From: Casp-actino8 sp046082625
GTDB taxonomy: Bacteria; Actinomycetota; Acidimicrobiia; Acidimicrobiales; Ilumatobacteraceae
Reading direction: 5' to 3'
Length of the DNA: 11,761 bases
Assembly (NCBI GenBank): GCA_046082625.1
Contig: JBJTYE010000012.1
Span: 1-11,761, forward strand
Part shown: positions 1 through 6,620 of the stretch, piece by piece
Position numbering within the stretch: the first letter of the stretch is position 1
Layout of the letters: each line of letters begins with the position of its first letter
The notes under the pieces: model-generated
The model's database searches: none
What the model saw: only the letters and a program-made list of their open reading frames with translations
Told to the model about the DNA's origin: nothing
Translations under genes and position numbers: made by a program

Positions 1-1
1 G

Positions 2-460
2 TCGAAGACCGTGGCCATCGCCCCGCTCGACCCGTGGGACGCCCGCACTCTCGAGTGGATGACCGAGAATCCGCCCAAGGAGCACAACTTCGACTCCATC
101 CCGACGGTGAGCCATCTCGACGAGTTCTTCCACCGCAAGTACGCCGAGGATTCGTCCACGCACCAGATCCGTCAGGTGGCCTCGGCCGAGGAAGTCATGG
201 CCGATCTCAACGCCCGTCCCGACGAGCACATCCACATGCCGTCCCGGTCGTACTGGCCCATCCTCCTGGCTCTCGCCTTGCCGCTCATGGGCTACGGCTT
301 GATCTACAACACCATGTTCCTGGTGGTCGGTGCCGCCATGGTGATTCTCACCATGTTCGGGTGGGCCATGGAGCCGGCGACCGCTCCGGATGACGATTTC
401 GACCCTCCGGCCTCCGGCGACGGTGGCGGGCACACGAAGGAGTTGGCACCCCTTGGCTGA
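2..460 (+). CDS. ctaD: Cytochrome c oxidase subunit I, C-terminal part with fused subunit IV-like domain (5' end outside window)
   Basis: This is the 3' end of the catalytic subunit of an aa3/caa3-type terminal oxidase, which passes electrons from cytochrome c to oxygen in the cytoplasmic membrane. The reading frame is open from base 2, so the start lies upstream. The first visible residues include DPWDARTLEWMTENPPKEHNF, cut here to its key parts: DPWDARTLEW and the PP.HNF that follows the last helix of subunit I in this family. The heme- and copper-binding helices are not in the window. After a soluble linker (about residues 30-78 of the visible part) come two hydrophobic segments (about WPILLALALPLMGYGL and FLVVGAAMVILTMFGW) and an acidic/glycine-rich tail. 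This two-helix extension resembles the separate subunit IV of actinobacterial oxidases, so I infer a subunit I-IV fusion. The stop codon overlaps the TTG start of ctaE, which indicates translational coupling. Confidence 0.9.
   Translation, partial: SKTVAIAPLDPWDARTLEWMTENPPKEHNFDSIPTVSHLDEFFHRKYAEDSSTHQIRQVASAEEVMADLNARPDEHIHMPSRSYWPILLALALPLMGYGLIYNTMFLVVGAAMVILTMFGWAMEPATAPDDDFDPPASGDGGGHTKELAPLG
437..442 (+). promoter_or_regulatory. Ribosome binding site that sets the ctaE start
   Basis: AAGGAG lies 10 bases before a TTG codon at 453 and inside the last codons of ctaD. It is the best Shine-Dalgarno match in the area. It supports TTG 453 as the ctaE start rather than the in-frame ATG at 390, which is buried in ctaD and would add residues unlike the family. 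Confidence 0.7.
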
Positions 461-1061
461 CACCGCACTCGCTCACGGTGCCGCTCACGGCGGTCACCAC
501 ACCACCACCGGCTTGTCCAACAACAAGTTGGCCATGTGGCTGTTCCTCGGCTCGGAATGTCTGCTCTTCGGCGGGCTCATCTCCACCTACATGCTCTACA
601 AGGGCCGGGTGGCCGAAGGTCCGCAACCGGATCAGATCTACGTCATCCCCTTCACCTCGGTCAGCTCGTTCATTCTCTTGATGAGTTCGCTCACCATGGT
701 GCTGGCGGTGTCCTCGGCCCAGCGCAAGGACGACCGCAACACCAACCTGTGGCTGTCGGTGACCGCCATCCTGGGCGCCACCTTCGTGGGCGGTCAGGTG
801 TACGAATTCACGGCCTTCTACCGTGAAGGCCTGGGCTTCACCACCAGCCTCTTCGGATCCAGTTTCTACACGCTCACCGGTTTTCACGGAGTCCACGTCA
901 CCGTCGGCATCATCATGCTCGCCGCTCTGGTGGGCATGATCCGCAGGAGCCGGATCCCCGGCGACAAGGCCGAGGTGGTCGAACTGGTCGGCCTCTACTG
1001 GCACTTCGTCGACATCGTCTGGATCGTCATCTTCACCCTCGTCTACCTGATCCCCGCCTGA
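453..1061 (+). CDS. ctaE: Cytochrome c oxidase subunit III
   Basis: Core membrane subunit of the heme-copper oxidase; it packs against subunit I and stabilises it and its proton uptake. The protein is 202 residues from the TTG at 453, the usual length for five-helix actinobacterial subunit III. A His-rich N-terminal tail (about 8-16) is followed by five hydrophobic segments (about 27-49, 66-88, 100-122, 143-163, 181-200). Family motifs are visible: SECLLFGGL at 34-42 with the conserved Glu35, FYTLTGFHGVHV at 138-149, and YWHFVDIVWI at 182-191. The gene overlaps the ctaD stop by 8 bases and its own TGA abuts the next gene's Shine-Dalgarno sequence, so it sits in the middle of one operon. The start is inferred from the ribosome binding site; family assignment is secure. 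Confidence 0.95.
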   Translation: MADTALAHGAAHGGHHTTTGLSNNKLAMWLFLGSECLLFGGLISTYMLYKGRVAEGPQPDQIYVIPFTSVSSFILLMSSLTMVLAVSSAQRKDDRNTNLWLSVTAILGATFVGGQVYEFTAFYREGLGFTTSLFGSSFYTLTGFHGVHVTVGIIMLAALVGMIRRSRIPGDKAEVVELVGLYWHFVDIVWIVIFTLVYLIPA

Positions 1062-1070
1062 GGAGTTCCG

Positions 1071-1394
1071 ATGAGCACCGCCACCGATCAGCACTCGTCC
1101 GAGACCACCGAACATCACGGGGCCACCGACAAGCAATACATCATGGTCGCCCTCTTGCTGGCGGCTCTGACGGCCATCGAGGTCTCCACGTACTACATCG
1201 ACTTCGGACCCCTGTTCATGCCGACTCTGTTCGTCCTGATGATCGTCAAGTTCGTGGTGGTGGTCTCGTACTTCATGCACCTGAAGTTCGACAACAAGCT
1301 CTTCAGCTACATGTTCTACGCCGGTCTGATTCTGGCCGTGGCCGTGTACGTGGGCGCGCTCTCGACCTTCAAGTTCTTCCTCCAGAAGGGGTGA
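1071..1394 (+). CDS. Cytochrome c oxidase subunit IV family protein (COX4_pro/CyoD type)
   Basis: Small accessory subunit of a heme-copper oxidase, 107 residues. The N-terminus is hydrophilic with His and acidic residues (1-22). Three hydrophobic segments follow (about 24-42, 48-68, 80-100). The segment VKFVVVVSYFMHLKFD (about 63-78) is the hallmark of the prokaryotic subunit IV family, in which a helix ends in a short F-M-H-L-K/R stretch. AGGAG lies 5 bases before the ATG and overlaps the ctaE stop, so translation is probably coupled. In this family the subunit assists assembly or stability of the CuB site rather than catalysis; that role is from family knowledge, not visible here. With the fused domain on subunit I, this operon seems to encode two subunit IV-like modules of different type. 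Confidence 0.85.
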   Translation: MSTATDQHSSETTEHHGATDKQYIMVALLLAALTAIEVSTYYIDFGPLFMPTLFVLMIVKFVVVVSYFMHLKFDNKLFSYMFYAGLILAVAVYVGALSTFKFFLQKG

Positions 1395-1397
1395 ACC

Positions 1398-1411
1398 CGG
1401 TCCCGGGACCG
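1398..1411 (+). repeat. 14-bp perfect palindrome between subunit IV and ctaG genes
   Basis: CGGTCCCGGGACCG is its own reverse complement and fills most of the 21-base gap between the subunit IV stop (1394) and the ctaG ATG (1416). It could form a 5-bp hairpin with a CCGG loop in the mRNA, or be a dimeric protein site. There is no U-run, so it is not an obvious terminator. No recognisable Shine-Dalgarno sequence remains close to the ctaG start. Confidence 0.45.
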
Positions 1412-1415
1412 TGAC

Positions 1416-2294
1416 ATGACCGATCCCTGGCGCTTCCAGTTGCACCTCGAGGTGTGGTTGTTGGTGGCGTTCCTCGTCGCCTCCTACGTGTACGTGGTGC
1501 GCGTCCTCGGCCCCCGGGCCGTTCCCGCCGGTCAGCCGGTGGTGACCCGCCGCCAGCTGTGGTGCTTCGTGGGTGGTATCGGCATTCTCTGGTTGGCCTC
1601 GGACTGGCCGATGCACGACATCGCCGAGGAGTATCTGTACTCGGTGCACATGATCCAGCACATGGCCCTCACCTATTTCATGCCGCCGCTGGTGGTCCTG
1701 GCCACACCGGAATGGTTCCTGCGCATCCTCATCGGCGACGGCCGCGTCTACCGAGCGGTGCGTTTCCTCGGACATCCGGTGCGGGCGGCCTTCCTCTTCA
1801 ACGTGGGGGTGATGATCAGCCATGTGCCCGGGGTGGTGAACGCCTCGGTGTCGAACGGGCCGCTCCACTATTCGGTGCACGTTTTCCTGGTGACCACCGC
1901 TCTTTTGATGTGGATGCCGGTGTGCGGTCCCTTGCCCGAGCTGCACATCAGCCCGATGTCGAAGATGATCTACCTGTTCCTGAACAGCGTGGTGGCCACC
2001 GTCCCCGCCGGCTGGCTCACCTTCGCCGAGGGCACCGTCTACAAGCAGTACCTGACGCCGGTGCGGGTGTGGGGCGTGTCGGTGGCCAACGATCAGCAGA
2101 TGGCCGGAGCCATCATGAAATTGGGCGGGTCCATCTTCTTGTGGACGATCATCATCGTCATGTTCGTCCGCACGTTCGTGCGCACCTTCCGCGACGAGAA
2201 CACCACCGACTACGTGCGCATCGACGAACCGCTCACGACGGCCGATGTGGAGCGGGCCTTCAGTGAGACGGCTCCGCCGCGGGATCGGGTCTAG
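1416..2294 (+). CDS. ctaG: CtaG-type (caa3) cytochrome c oxidase assembly factor
   Basis: Polytopic membrane protein of 292 residues matching the caa3-type CtaG family, which is needed for maturation (probably copper delivery) of caa3 oxidases and is unrelated to the Cox11 proteins also called CtaG. About seven hydrophobic segments are visible, starting near residues 13, 48, 84, 124, 152, 187 and 235. Conserved-looking polar residues in or next to helices are DWPMHD at 63-68 and SVHMIQH at 76-82, a His-x3-His pair of the kind expected for metal handling; a further HYSVH precedes the fifth helix. The tail after residue 255 is charged and cytoplasmic. It is the last gene of the oxidase operon. 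Its TAG stop lies in a CTAG shared with the convergent ABC permease, so no space exists for a terminator between them. The ATG lacks a clear ribosome binding site, so coupling to the upstream gene is likely. Confidence 0.9.
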   Translation: MTDPWRFQLHLEVWLLVAFLVASYVYVVRVLGPRAVPAGQPVVTRRQLWCFVGGIGILWLASDWPMHDIAEEYLYSVHMIQHMALTYFMPPLVVLATPEWFLRILIGDGRVYRAVRFLGHPVRAAFLFNVGVMISHVPGVVNASVSNGPLHYSVHVFLVTTALLMWMPVCGPLPELHISPMSKMIYLFLNSVVATVPAGWLTFAEGTVYKQYLTPVRVWGVSVANDQQMAGAIMKLGGSIFLWTIIIVMFVRTFVRTFRDENTTDYVRIDEPLTTADVERAFSETAPPRDRV

Positions 2295-3028
2295 TCCCAG
2301 CGGAACGCGAGTGCCGCCACCACCGGGGCGGCCACGGCCCAGCAGCCGAGCACGATCCAGGAGGTTCCCGGGCGATCGGCCCCACCCACCAGGGCGTCGC
2401 GCAGCACATCGGCGAGCGCCCCCGAGGGCAGGAGACGGGCGGCATCGGCCAGCGGACCGGGCAACTCCTCGAAGGGGATGACCATCCCGCCGAGTAGCAG
2501 GAGCACCAGGAACAGGGCGTTCTGCAGAGCCAGATTGATCTCGGCTCGCAGCCGTCCGGCCAAGGTCAGTCCGAGTCCGACGAAGGCCGTGGTGCCGGCC
2601 ACGACCGCTCCGAGAGCGAGGAGCCAGCGAGCCGATTCCGGCCGCCAGCCGAGCAGCAGGGCCACGCCGAGCAGGACCACCAATTGGACGATCTGCACCG
2701 TGAGCACGGTGAGGATCTTGGCCGCCAGCCACCGCGGTCGACCGAGTGGTGTGACGCCGAGTCGCTTCAACACGTGATAGCTGCGTTCGAAGCCCGTCGA
2801 GATCCCGAGACTCACCATGGCGCTGCTCATGACGGCGAGGGCCAGGATGCCCGGTGTGAGGAAGTCCACCGGTTCGGCAAAGACCGACGGATCTCCCGAC
2901 GGCAACACGTCCACCAGACCGAAGAAGATCAAGAGGCCGACCGGGATGATGAGAGTCAGCAGCAACTGCTCGCCGTTGCGTCGGAGGATCTGCATCTCGG
3001 CCCGGAGTTGGGCACCGAGCGGGGTCAC
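2291..3028 (-). CDS. ABC-2 type transporter permease
   Basis: Membrane half of a two-gene ABC exporter, 245 residues from GTG 3028. An amphipathic N-terminus (QLRAEMQILRRNGEQLL) precedes about six hydrophobic segments (about 18-36, 55-75, 103-125, 134-156, 166-184, 224-240), the ABC-2 layout. The motif LLLLGGMVIPFEELPGPL (about 172-189) followed by an LPSGAL stretch is typical of the region before the last helix in drug/lipid-type ABC-2 permeases. The GTG start forms a GTGA overlap with the ATPase stop, which fixes the start and shows coupling; a longer frame reading back to 3196 would be antisense-like code inside the ATPase. Substrate is unknown. In other actinobacteria, similar two-gene exporters sit beside heme A/oxidase genes, but that is context and not proof of a role in oxidase biogenesis. 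Confidence 0.9.
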   Translation of the reverse strand: MTPLGAQLRAEMQILRRNGEQLLLTLIIPVGLLIFFGLVDVLPSGDPSVFAEPVDFLTPGILALAVMSSAMVSLGISTGFERSYHVLKRLGVTPLGRPRWLAAKILTVLTVQIVQLVVLLGVALLLGWRPESARWLLALGAVVAGTTAFVGLGLTLAGRLRAEINLALQNALFLVLLLLGGMVIPFEELPGPLADAARLLPSGALADVLRDALVGGADRPGTSWIVLGCWAVAAPVVAALAFRWD

Positions 3029-3978
3029 GAGGCACCTCCGGTGAGTCGGGTGAAGACGTCTTCCAGACTGGCCATCCCGGTGCGCATCTCGATGACCTCC
3101 ACGCCATGCTCGTTCAACCACACGGCAAGGGCCGCCACCAAACCGGAGGGCGCGTCCTCGATCGTGTAGTGGCCAGGTGCTTCTTCCACCAACCACGACA
3201 CGATGTCGGCCGGGATCTCGTTACGTACCAACGGTTTGACCGTGCGCAACCGCACCGCTCGCCGGGCTCGCCGGACGCTGTCGAGGGATCCCTCGGCCAG
3301 CACCCGGCCGCGATCGATGATGACCACCGCATCGGCCACGCGTTCGGCTTCGTCCAGTTCGTGGGTGGCCATGATGACGGCCACTCCGTCGTCGGCCAGT
3401 CGCCGCACGATCTGGCGGATGACGGCGCGGCCGTTGACATCCACGCCACTGGTGGGTTCGTCGAGGAAGATGATCCGCGGCCGGGCCGCCAGAGCCAGAC
3501 CGAGAGACAGCCGTTGCTTCTCGCCACCCGACAATCGCCGCCACGGGGTGGAGCGACGCTCGCCGAGACCGACCAGGGTCAGAAGTTCCTCCGGATCGGC
3601 CGGCGCAGTTCCGGGGATGGCGTACAGACCGCAGTACTGACGCAGGGCGTCGAGGGGTCGAGCACTGGGGTAGATGCCACCCTCTTGGAGCATGACCCCC
3701 ATCTGGCGCACCAGATCCCGGTGCTGGCGCTGCGGATCCAAGTCCAGGACCCGCACCGATCCCGAGGTCGGACGTCGGAGTCCTTCGCAGACCTCGATGG
3801 TGGTGGTCTTGCCCGCACCGTTCGGTCCGAGGATGGCCGTCACTGCTCCGGCATCGGCGGTGAAGGAGAGTCCGTCCACGGCCGTGACATCCCCGTAGCG
3901 CACCGTGAGGTCGTCCACCACCAGCGCCGCCCGGGAGCGATCGAGGCGCGTGGACGATGGAGACGATGCGTCGGACAT
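3025..3978 (-). CDS. ABC transporter ATP-binding protein (ABC-2 exporter ATPase)
   Basis: Cytoplasmic ATPase that drives the adjacent permease, 317 residues. The nucleotide-binding domain is complete: Walker A GPNGAGKTT at 51-59, Q-loop LQEGG at 97-101, signature LSGGEKQR at 149-156, Walker B IIFLDEP at 169-175, D-loop SGVD at 177-180 and switch histidine ATHE at 204-207. This order and the C-terminal extension of about 90 residues fit the DrrA/CcmA-like class that pairs with ABC-2 permeases. Start chosen at ATG 3978 (MSDASSPSS), because the frame upstream of it runs into the serS promoter region and is low-complexity. A TAATCT box ends 7 bases before this ATG, suggesting a leaderless transcript. 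It is divergent from serS and overlaps the permease by GTGA. The exported substrate cannot be read from sequence. Confidence 0.93.
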   Translation of the reverse strand: MSDASSPSSTRLDRSRAALVVDDLTVRYGDVTAVDGLSFTADAGAVTAILGPNGAGKTTTIEVCEGLRRPTSGSVRVLDLDPQRQHRDLVRQMGVMLQEGGIYPSARPLDALRQYCGLYAIPGTAPADPEELLTLVGLGERRSTPWRRLSGGEKQRLSLGLALAARPRIIFLDEPTSGVDVNGRAVIRQIVRRLADDGVAVIMATHELDEAERVADAVVIIDRGRVLAEGSLDSVRRARRAVRLRTVKPLVRNEIPADIVSWLVEEAPGHYTIEDAPSGLVAALAVWLNEHGVEVIEMRTGMASLEDVFTRLTGGAS

Positions 3979-4070
3979 TCGTTGCAGATTACCGCTGGTG
4001 AACCAACCCGTTCCGGAGTGGTGAAAACACTCGGCAGCCCGCTCGAGCCGGCCGGTAGCCTGACGGTTCT
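3979..4070. promoter_or_regulatory. Divergent promoter region between the ABC exporter and serS
   Basis: This 92-base gap must serve both directions. On the minus strand TAATCT (3991-3986) ends 7 bases before the ATPase ATG. On the plus strand TAGCCT (4056-4061) ends 9 bases before the serS GTG. Both match the TAnnnT -10 pattern of GC-rich actinobacteria at the spacing that gives leaderless or near-leaderless mRNAs. Neither has a convincing -35 hexamer at 17 bp. No ribosome binding site is seen before either start. Confidence 0.45.
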
Positions 4071-5369
4071 GTGATCGACCTGCGCCTGCTCCGCACCGAC
4101 CCGGACCGGGTGACGGCCGCACTGGCGCGACGTCGCAATCCCGACCTGCTGACCCAATTGCAGTCGGCACTGGCCCTCGACGAGCGCCTGCGCGAGATGA
4201 CCACCAAACGGGATGCGCTGCGAGCCCGGGTCAACGAGCTCTCCAAATTGGTGGGCCAGGCCCGACGGGATGGGGACACCGCCACCGCCGAAACCCTGCA
4301 GGCCGAGAGTCGCCAGCTGGGCACCGACGAAGAACTCCTCGATCGGTCCTACGGCGTCGTTCAGGGCGAGTTGCGCGAGGTCATGCTACGTCTGCCGAAT
4401 CTGCCCCATGCCGATGCCCCGGATGGCGCGAACGATGCCGACAATCCGGTGGTGAAGGGTCCGGTGAACATGCCGTCGTCGTTCGCCGATCACCAGCGCG
4501 TTCCCCACTGGGAGATCGCCACGGCCCTCGGCATCCTGGACAACGAGCGGGCCACCAAGATCGCGGCCTCCATGTTCACCATGCAGCGCGGCCTCGGTGC
4601 CACCATGGCCCGGGCGCTGTGCCAGTTGGCGCTGGATCGCAATGCCGACGCTTTCGAAGAGGTGCGTCCGCCCACCATGGTGAGCACAGCCACGCTGACG
4701 GCGACCGGACATCTGCCCAAGTTCGCCGACGACGCCTACGCCATCGAACGGGACGGATTGTGGATGATTCCCACCGCCGAAGTACCTCTCACTTCGCTGT
4801 ACGCCGATGAAGTGTTGGACGAGTCCGATCTGCCGGTGCGGGTCATGGCGTACTCGCCGTGTTATCGCCGCGAGGCCGGATCGGCTGGTCGCGACACCCG
4901 CGGCATGTTGCGAGCCCACGAGTTCGACAAGGTCGAGATCCTCTCGGTGGCCGCCCCCGATCAGGCGCCAGCTCTTCTGCAGGATCTGGTGCAACGGGCC
5001 GAGAACGTGATCGCCTCGCTCGGCCTGCCCTATCGCGTCATCGAGATCTGCACCGGCGACATGGGCCAGAGCCACCATCGCAGTTTCGACATCGAGGTCT
5101 ACGCCCCCGGTTGCGACGCCTGGTTGGAAGTCTCCTCGGTGTCCTGGTTCGCCGACTATCAAGCCCGCCGAGCCGACATCCGCTTCCGTCGGGCCGGTCA
5201 GAAGGGCACCGAGATCGCCCACACCCTGAACGGTTCGGCTCTCGCCGTACCGCGGGTCTGGGCGGCCATCATCGAGAATCATCACCAGCCCGATGGGTCG
5301 GTGGTGGTGCCCGAGGTTCTGCGTCCGTACATGCGCGGCGCCGAACGTATCGTCCCCCGCGGTTCGTGA
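4071..5369 (+). CDS. serS: Serine--tRNA ligase
   Basis: Class II aminoacyl-tRNA synthetase that charges tRNASer (and tRNASec) with serine in the cytoplasm; 432 residues, normal length. Residues 1-105 form the N-terminal tRNA-binding domain, with a charged heptad-like antiparallel coiled coil (about 30-105) that grips the long variable arm. The catalytic domain shows PTAEVPLT at 234-241, motif 2 at about 261-281 (YRREAGSAGRDTRG; then AHEFDKVE at 282-289) and motif 3 near the C-terminus (GSALAVPRVWAAIIEN at 388-403), followed by VPEVLRPY. Two stretches differ from the common bacterial form: TGDMGQSHHRSFDIEVY (328-344), where an AxK-containing sequence is usual, and EVSSVSWFADYQARR (353-367), where EISSCSNxxDFQARR is usual. 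The GTG start directly follows a -10-like box. pdxH begins 4 bases after its stop. Confidence 0.97.
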   Translation: MIDLRLLRTDPDRVTAALARRRNPDLLTQLQSALALDERLREMTTKRDALRARVNELSKLVGQARRDGDTATAETLQAESRQLGTDEELLDRSYGVVQGELREVMLRLPNLPHADAPDGANDADNPVVKGPVNMPSSFADHQRVPHWEIATALGILDNERATKIAASMFTMQRGLGATMARALCQLALDRNADAFEEVRPPTMVSTATLTATGHLPKFADDAYAIERDGLWMIPTAEVPLTSLYADEVLDESDLPVRVMAYSPCYRREAGSAGRDTRGMLRAHEFDKVEILSVAAPDQAPALLQDLVQRAENVIASLGLPYRVIEICTGDMGQSHHRSFDIEVYAPGCDAWLEVSSVSWFADYQARRADIRFRRAGQKGTEIAHTLNGSALAVPRVWAAIIENHHQPDGSVVVPEVLRPYMRGAERIVPRGS

Positions 5370-5373
5370 CGGC

Positions 5374-6006
5374 ATGAGTCTGCGCGACCGGCGAATCCAG
5401 TACGAGACGGCCGGCCTGGATCGCGGCGACCTGGACCCGTCACCGTTCGTGCAGTGGCATCGCTGGTACGACGATGCCGTGGACGCCGAACTTCCCGAAC
5501 CCCATGCGATGGTGATCGGCACCTCGACCGACGACCTGCCCGATGCCCGTTTGGTCCTGGCCCGAGCCGTCGACGAGAGGGGCATCGTCTTCTACGGCAA
5601 CTACGACAGTGCAAAGGGACGACAACTCGCCGATCATCCGGTGGCGAGCGCCGTCTTTGCCTGGTTGGGTCTGCACCGTCAGGCCCGGGTGCGGGGACGA
5701 GTCGCCCTGCAGTCGCCGGCCGAGAGCGACGCCTACTTCGCCTCTCGGCCCCGGGACAGCCAGATCGGGGCCTGGGCCTCGCCCCAGAGCCAGGTCATCG
5801 CCGACCGCCGGGAACTCGACGAGCGGGTGGAGGCCCTCGAGCGTCGTTTCGCCGACGGTGACGTGCCCCGGCCACCCCACTGGGGCGGATGGGTGCTGCG
5901 ACCCGAGACCTTCGAATTCTGGCAGGGTCGTCCGAACCGCCTACACGATCGCTTCCGCTACACGCGGCGCGGCGACGACTGGATCATCGACCGTCTGGCC
6001 CCGTGA
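5374..6006 (+). CDS. pdxH: Pyridoxamine 5'-phosphate oxidase
   Basis: FMN-dependent cytoplasmic enzyme that oxidises pyridoxine or pyridoxamine 5'-phosphate to pyridoxal 5'-phosphate, the last step of vitamin B6 salvage and of the DXP-dependent route. It has 210 residues from ATG 5374, close to the usual length. The signature order of the family is intact: DPSPFVQWHRW at 21-31, ARLVLARAVDERGIVFYGNY at 58-77, SAKGRQL at 79-85, RQARVRGRV at 102-110, YFASRPRDSQIGAWASPQS at 121-139, PPHWGGWVLRP at 167-177, and EFWQGRPNRLHDRFRY at 181-196, which holds the substrate-binding Arg-Leu-His-Asp-Arg. The frame is open upstream into serS, but ATG 5374 lies 4 bases after the serS stop and gives the right N-terminus. 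Its last 23 bases overlap the convergent gene on the other strand. Confidence 0.96.
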   Translation: MSLRDRRIQYETAGLDRGDLDPSPFVQWHRWYDDAVDAELPEPHAMVIGTSTDDLPDARLVLARAVDERGIVFYGNYDSAKGRQLADHPVASAVFAWLGLHRQARVRGRVALQSPAESDAYFASRPRDSQIGAWASPQSQVIADRRELDERVEALERRFADGDVPRPPHWGGWVLRPETFEFWQGRPNRLHDRFRYTRRGDDWIIDRLAP

Positions 6007-6619
6007 GGGACCAGGTCCGCACGGCGGTGGCCAAACCGGTGATCAGAGCCCGGGTGTGCGGAGGAAGATCGGGACCTTCCCAATCCCAGAACAGCGGAGT
6101 GGTGCCGCGCACCCGCGGCGGTAGTTCGATCTGCACGCCGGTTCCCGGGGGAATGTTCACCGGATTGCGGGGATGCAGACCGCGTAATTCCTTGGGGATG
6201 GCCTCGAGATCGGTGATCACCCGGTAGGCCGGGAGGTGGTCCTGCAGGTGACGGCCCACGTGTTCGGCCAGTGGTCGGTGTCGTCCTCCGAGGAGCAACG
6301 AGGTGTACATCCCGGGCCGTCCGTACCCGTGCACGGTGATGACGGTGTGGACGTGATCGATGAAGGTGCGCAGATTGTCCGAGACATCGGGTGAGACCTC
6401 GATGGACGGGATGTGTCGCTCCATCCCGCGGGGCTGGTGCACCCCGTAGTAGCTGGCGCCGCAGAGGTCGGCGGCCCGCTGGGCGATGACCTCGGTCATC
6501 TCCTCCAATCCGCCGCCGTGGTAGGCCATGAAGCCCACCCGTTGGTGACGTTCGTGGTCGTGGCCCCGCAGCACCACGACCTCGTCGACATCGGGATGGT
6601 CGAGCAGTTCGCGAAACAT
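5984..6619 (-). CDS. Poly-gamma-glutamate hydrolase family protein (YjqB/PghP-like)
   Basis: 211-residue protein resembling the family first known from Bacillus phage poly-gamma-glutamate hydrolases and YjqB-type proteins, which share a zinc carboxypeptidase-like fold. Supporting motifs, in order: FMAYHGGGLEEMTEVIAQ (30-47; His34 with nearby Glu39/40), the short HI at 69-70, VITVHGYG at 93-100 (His97), a LLLGGRHRPLAEHV segment at 108-121, and GVQIELPPRVR at 161-171 (Glu165). These His and Glu positions fit metal-binding and catalytic roles in the family, although I cannot confirm the ligands. There is no signal peptide or membrane segment, so the protein is probably cytoplasmic unless exported otherwise. 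Start ATG 6619 lies one base after the ccdA-like stop (TGACATG), so it is the last gene of this operon. The actual substrate may be another gamma-linked glutamyl compound. Confidence 0.75.
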   Translation of the reverse strand: MFRELLDHPDVDEVVVLRGHDHERHQRVGFMAYHGGGLEEMTEVIAQRAADLCGASYYGVHQPRGMERHIPSIEVSPDVSDNLRTFIDHVHTVITVHGYGRPGMYTSLLLGGRHRPLAEHVGRHLQDHLPAYRVITDLEAIPKELRGLHPRNPVNIPPGTGVQIELPPRVRGTTPLFWDWEGPDLPPHTRALITGLATAVRTWSLTGPDGR

Positions 6620-6620
6620 G

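Noticed and set aside
390..452. Longer ctaE starting at ATG 390
   Set aside because: It would overlap ctaD by 71 bases and adds residues unlike subunit III; TTG 453 has AAGGAG at the right distance.
348..3107. Very long minus-strand open frame (919 codons) across the oxidase genes and the permease
   Set aside because: It is antisense to well-identified genes and composed of His/Gly/Asp/Arg-rich sequence without domains; long antisense frames are usual in GC-rich DNA.
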